Source: Streptomyces sp. McG3
GTDB taxonomy: Bacteria > Actinomycetota > Actinomycetes > Streptomycetales > Streptomycetaceae
Assembly: GCF_018619185.1 (NCBI RefSeq)
Contig: NZ_JAAXYC010000053.1
Coordinates: 1-35,521 of the forward strand
DNA length: 35,521 nt
Direction of reading: 5' to 3'
The notes below the pieces were generated by a model. The model had not been told where the DNA came from, did no database searches, and saw only the letters and a list, made by a program, of their open reading frames with translations. This document shows, piece by piece, positions 32,856 to 35,521 of this stretch (position 1 is its first letter; each line of letters opens with the position of its first letter). The position numbers and the translations under genes were made by a program.

Positions 32856-33653
32856 TTGTCCAGGGACGCCCGGTGGGACGCGCTGCTGGAACTGGTCGGC
32901 AAGCACGGCAGGGTGGACGTCGAGGAGGCGGCGACGGTGCTCGACGTCTCGGCCGCCACCATCCGCCGCGACCTGGACCAGCTGGCCGAACAGCACCTGC
33001 TCACCCGCACCAGGGGCGGCGCGGTCGCGCACGGTGTCTCCTACGAACTGGCGCTCCGCTACAAGACGGGCCGTCACGCGCCGGAGAAGCAGGCCATCGG
33101 CCGCGCCGTGTCCGGCCTGGTCGCCGTCGGCGAGGTCGTCGGCCTGACCGGAGGAACGACCGTGACCGAAGTGGCCAGGGCGCTGGCGGTGCGTCCGGAC
33201 ATCGTGGGCGAGACGGCGGTGGCGGGCGGGCAGCCGACGCTGACCGTGGTGACCAACGCCCTCAACATCGCGAGCGAGCTGGCGATCCGGCCACAGATCA
33301 AGATGGTCGTGACGGGCGGGGTCGCGAGGCCCCAGTCGTACGAGCTGACGGGCCCGCTCGCCGTCGGCGTGATGAACGAGATCACCCTGGACGTCGCCGT
33401 CCTCGGGGTCAACGCCATCGACATCGAACGCGGTGCGTACGTCCATCACGAGGGCGAGGCCAGCGTCAACCGGCTGCTCGCGGAGCGGGCCCAGCGGGTG
33501 GTGGTGGCGGCCGACTCGTCGAAGATCGGCAAGCGGGCGTTCGCCCGGGTCTGCGACCTCGGACTGGTCGACGTCCTGGTCACCGACTCCCATATCGGCG
33601 CGGAGGCGAAGGACCGTTTCGGCGAGGCGGGGGTCCAGGTCGTCACGGTCTGA
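32856..33653 (+). CDS. DeoR-family transcriptional regulator
   Basis: The 265-residue regulator has an N-terminal DeoR helix-turn-helix (about residues 1-57; HGRVDVEEAATVLDVSAATIRRDL). A DeoRC sugar-phosphate sensor domain follows, with GLTGGTTVTEVARAL, VVTNALNIASEL and VVVAADSSKIGKRAF. TTG at 32856 is preferred because GAGGAG (32844-32849) is ideally spaced; a GTG at 32826 would add 10 residues without such a site. It probably represses the divergent SIS-domain gene and responds to a sugar phosphate. Confidence 0.85.
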   Translation: MSRDARWDALLELVGKHGRVDVEEAATVLDVSAATIRRDLDQLAEQHLLTRTRGGAVAHGVSYELALRYKTGRHAPEKQAIGRAVSGLVAVGEVVGLTGGTTVTEVARALAVRPDIVGETAVAGGQPTLTVVTNALNIASELAIRPQIKMVVTGGVARPQSYELTGPLAVGVMNEITLDVAVLGVNAIDIERGAYVHHEGEASVNRLLAERAQRVVVAADSSKIGKRAFARVCDLGLVDVLVTDSHIGAEAKDRFGEAGVQVVTV

Positions 33654-33824
33654 TCGGCGCGGTCCGGCTCGACGCGGTGCGGCTCATCGCGTCCGAGGGT
33701 GCGGGCGTCATGAAAGGTGCGGGGCGTCATGAACCGGTGCCCGTCGGGTACCGGAAGCGACACGGACGGCGACTTCGCCGTGTCGCTGGTACGCCGAACG
33801 GGTGAGGGGCGAGAGGATTGCCCG

Positions 33825-33884
33825 ATGAACAGTGAGTGCAGCCGGCGGGAACCCGACCGGCTCGACGACGGGGTGGCCCTGTGA
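33825..33884 (+). CDS. Possible 19-codon leader ORF overlapping the SepF-like gene
   Basis: An ATG at 33825, with GAGAGGA upstream, opens a 19-residue frame (MNSECSRREPDRLDDGVAL). It ends at TGA 33882-33884, overlapping the GTG of the SepF-like gene by 4 bases. Such overlap usually means translational coupling. It may be a regulatory leader peptide or chance. No homologue is known to me. Confidence 0.35.
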   Translation: MNSECSRREPDRLDDGVAL

Positions 33885-34285
33885 GCAGGTACGACAGGTA
33901 TGACAGATATGACGCCACCGACGAACAGTGGGAAGGGCTCGCGCAGGTCGTACCGCTGCGCGGCCGCGACGAGTGGCCGTCCCGCATCGACCACCGCACC
34001 GTCCCGGACGAGCGGGCGGCCGAACAGCGGCGCCTCGTGGTGCTGCGGGTGCAGGTCTTCGCGGACGCCCGCGAGGTCGCCGAGTACCTGGTCGCCCAGG
34101 TCCCGGTGCTGCTCGACCTGACGGCGGCGGAAACGGACGTGGCGAAGCGGATTCTCGACTTCAGCAGCGGTGTGGTCTTCGGTCTCGGCAGCGGCATGCA
34201 CCGCGTCGACCGCAATGTCTTCCTGCTCGCGCCGGTCGGCATGGAGGTCGAGGGGGTCACGCCCGCGGGCCTCGCCCAGTCGTAG
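33881..34285 (+). CDS. SepF-like cell division protein
   Basis: The 134-residue protein matches the SepF/DUF552 core: VPVLLDLTAAETDVAKRILD, then FSSGVVFGLGSGMHRVDRNVFLLAP. SepF tethers FtsZ to the membrane, and Streptomyces have extra paralogues besides the one in the dcw cluster. This copy is short, lacks an obvious N-terminal amphipathic membrane helix and begins with an RYD tripeptide repeat (RYDRYDRYD) encoded by 9-base direct repeats. The GTG start overlaps the leader ORF stop. It is probably one of the accessory SepF-like proteins rather than the main divisome subunit. Confidence 0.78.
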   Translation: MSRYDRYDRYDATDEQWEGLAQVVPLRGRDEWPSRIDHRTVPDERAAEQRRLVVLRVQVFADAREVAEYLVAQVPVLLDLTAAETDVAKRILDFSSGVVFGLGSGMHRVDRNVFLLAPVGMEVEGVTPAGLAQS

Positions 34286-34337
34286 GAAGCGGCAGTCGGG
34301 GCGGCAGCCGGACCGGACCGCCGCCCCCGGCCGCGCC

Positions 34338-34371
34338 GTCCCCTGCTCCGCGGCGTCCCCTGCTCCGCGGC
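34338..34371. repeat. 17-bp tandem duplication
   Basis: GTCCCCTGCTCCGCGGC occurs twice back to back (34338-34354 and 34355-34371), with a partial third start. It lies in the 178-base gap between the SepF-like and MazG genes, which has no other feature apart from the promoter region of the latter. Confidence 0.8.
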
Positions 34372-34463
34372 GTCCCCGTCTTCGCGCCGGTCCGTCCCCC
34401 CCCCGTGCCTGCCAGGTTCCGTGCTGGGAGGCACTGTCGGTGGCCGGTGATAGACCTGGGACC

Positions 34464-34823
34464 GTGACAGACATCGATGTGGCAGAACTCCAGCGACGGC
34501 TGGTCGCGTTCGCTGCGGCGCGCGACTGGGAGCAGTACCACACCCCGAAGAACCTGGCGGCCGCGCTCAGCGTCGAGGCCTCCGAACTGCTGGAGATCTT
34601 CCAGTGGCTGACGCCCGAACAGTCGGCGGGGATCATGGAGAACCCCGAATCGGCCCACCGGGTCGCCGACGAGGTGGCGGACGTGCTCGCCTATCTCCTG
34701 CAGTTCTGCACGGTGTTGGGCATCGACCCGGCGGCGGCGCTGGCCGCCAAGTTGGAGCGGAACGAGAAGCGCTTCCCCCTGCCGAGCGCTCCGGAACCCC
34801 TCGATCGTCACTCTTCGGAGTGA
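34464..34823 (+). CDS. MazG-like nucleotide pyrophosphohydrolase
   Basis: The 119-residue protein is a single-domain all-alpha NTP pyrophosphohydrolase. It shows the EExxE-type motif as EASELLEIFQW and the EVADVLAYLLQF helix supplying metal ligands. The tail LERNEKRFPL is typical of small MazG/RS21-C6-like enzymes. These hydrolyse aberrant or excess (d)NTPs to the monophosphate. The GTG start lacks a strong Shine-Dalgarno site; TAGACC lies 7 bases upstream (34451-34456), compatible with a leaderless mRNA. Confidence 0.88.
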   Translation: MTDIDVAELQRRLVAFAAARDWEQYHTPKNLAAALSVEASELLEIFQWLTPEQSAGIMENPESAHRVADEVADVLAYLLQFCTVLGIDPAAALAAKLERNEKRFPLPSAPEPLDRHSSE

Positions 34824-34828
34824 GCGAG

Positions 34829-34906
34829 ATATCCACAGTCGACTTCCTGTCCACAGATTTCCGATTTCCTCTGGCCTTACGGTGCTGTCTACCTCACTGT
34901 GGGTAA
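34829..34906. promoter_or_regulatory. Cluster of three DnaA-box-like 9-mers
   Basis: ATATCCACA (34829-34837), CTGTCCACA (34847-34855) and, on the minus strand, TTACCCACA (34906-34898) each differ at one position from TTATCCACA or TTGTCCACA. The first two start 18 bases apart on the same strand. All lie in the short AT-richer gap between mazG and the next gene. They may titrate DnaA or let it regulate the downstream gene. Confidence 0.5.
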
Positions 34907-34947
34907 TGAATGAGGTGAGCGGGTTTTCGTACGGACGGGGGAGAGAC

Positions 34948-35448
34948 ATGGAAGCGGAGCGACTCATCGAGGCGGGGCGACGGGCTCTGGCGGGCAGCCG
35001 GGGCGCGCTGGATGTCATGGCGGAGGCCTGGCAGGCACAGGCGCTCGCCCGGGCGGTCGGCAGTCGGCTGGCGCTGTACGGCCCGATGGAGTTACGGAGC
35101 GAGGCGCGGGCGCTGGGGGAGATCGGCGCCGGAGGCTCGGCGCTGGATCACCCGACGGTGCTCTCGGGCGGAGCCAGGGCGGCCCAGTTGTCCGGGATCG
35201 CCGATGTGCGGCGTTGCCTGGCCGGGCTCGCACTGTTGCTCAGTGAGGCCGGGATCGCCTTGGTCGGGGTGGCCTGCGACACGGGGGAGGACGGTCTGTA
35301 CTGGCAGTGCATCGAGGCCATGGACGCCGCCGACGAATCACTGGAACGCGTGCACGGGATGCTGAGGCGGCTTGCGGAGCGGGAGAGGGAGCGCGACGGC
35401 CCCTACGGCGGCATACGCGGCCCTGCGGCATCGGCGGCAGGTCCCTGA
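34948..35448 (+). CDS. DUF6099-like actinomycete protein, unknown function
   Basis: The 166-residue, mainly alpha-helical protein starts MEAERLIEAGRRAL and contains AWQAQALARAVGSRLALYGP, features I associate with a Streptomyces-specific family (DUF6099). ATG at 34948 is preferred because GGGGGAG lies just upstream; earlier GTG/ATG codons at 34882 and 34906 would run back over the DnaA-box-like sequences. No signal peptide or clear membrane helix is present. Function is unknown. Nothing further is seen from 35449 to the window end. Confidence 0.68.
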   Translation: MEAERLIEAGRRALAGSRGALDVMAEAWQAQALARAVGSRLALYGPMELRSEARALGEIGAGGSALDHPTVLSGGARAAQLSGIADVRRCLAGLALLLSEAGIALVGVACDTGEDGLYWQCIEAMDAADESLERVHGMLRRLAERERERDGPYGGIRGPAASAAGP

Positions 35449-35521
35449 GGGGAAGGCGGCGGCCCGAGGGGGACAGCGGGCAGGGGAGGCAGGGGAGATG
35501 CGGGGGAGGTCCGGCCTGGCT

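Overview
The window looks like Streptomyces or a close actinomycete. It is very GC-rich, uses many GTG starts, and most ORFs have good Shine-Dalgarno sites. It carries typical actinomycete gene families: an MmyB-type XRE regulator, a SepF paralogue and a DUF6099-like protein. Regulatory boxes of CsoR and DmdR/IdeR type are also present. No rRNA, tRNA, CRISPR array, insertion sequence or prophage was seen.

Positions 1-18760 hold what reads as one functional unit for consuming collagen and hydroxyproline. A coupled operon (194-7176) encodes a three-subunit D-hydroxyproline dehydrogenase, a DHDPS-fold deaminase, two proline-racemase-family enzymes and an ornithine-cyclodeaminase-family reductase. 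Next come an FCD-type GntR regulator and an Xaa-Pro aminopeptidase, both on the minus strand. A five-gene peptide ABC transporter operon (10022-15833) and a secreted M9 collagenase with PKD and PPC domains (16132-18711) follow. I found a shared operator-like motif, TGTG-N6-CACA (core TGTGNMATTGYACA), in all four promoter regions: the hyp operon, gntR, the aminopeptidase/transporter divergent region and the collagenase. The inferred flow is collagen cleavage outside the cell, peptide uptake, cleavage at Xaa-Pro bonds, then epimerisation and oxidation of hydroxyproline to alpha-ketoglutarate semialdehyde, under one regulator. The final semialdehyde dehydrogenase is not in the window. The transporter's binding-protein gene carries an in-frame amber codon 49 codons before its apparent natural end.

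Positions 18908-25499 contain a vWA protein, a divergent LysE exporter/MocR regulator pair separated by nested palindromes, and a PhrB-type iron-sulfur (6-4) photolyase. A small membrane protein follows, divergent from an MmyB-type XRE regulator across a 21-bp palindrome, then a small one-TM protein.

Positions 25584-30132 are metal related. A His-rich secreted protein lies behind a perfect CsoR-type palindrome, and a siderophore binding protein with two FecCD permeases lies behind an iron box. No ATPase gene accompanies this transporter.

Positions 30272-35448 contain an acidic-linker protein, a DedA membrane protein, a SIS-domain sugar isomerase divergent from a DeoR regulator, a SepF-like protein preceded by an overlapping 19-codon ORF, a MazG-type pyrophosphohydrolase and a DUF6099-like protein preceded by three DnaA-box-like 9-mers.
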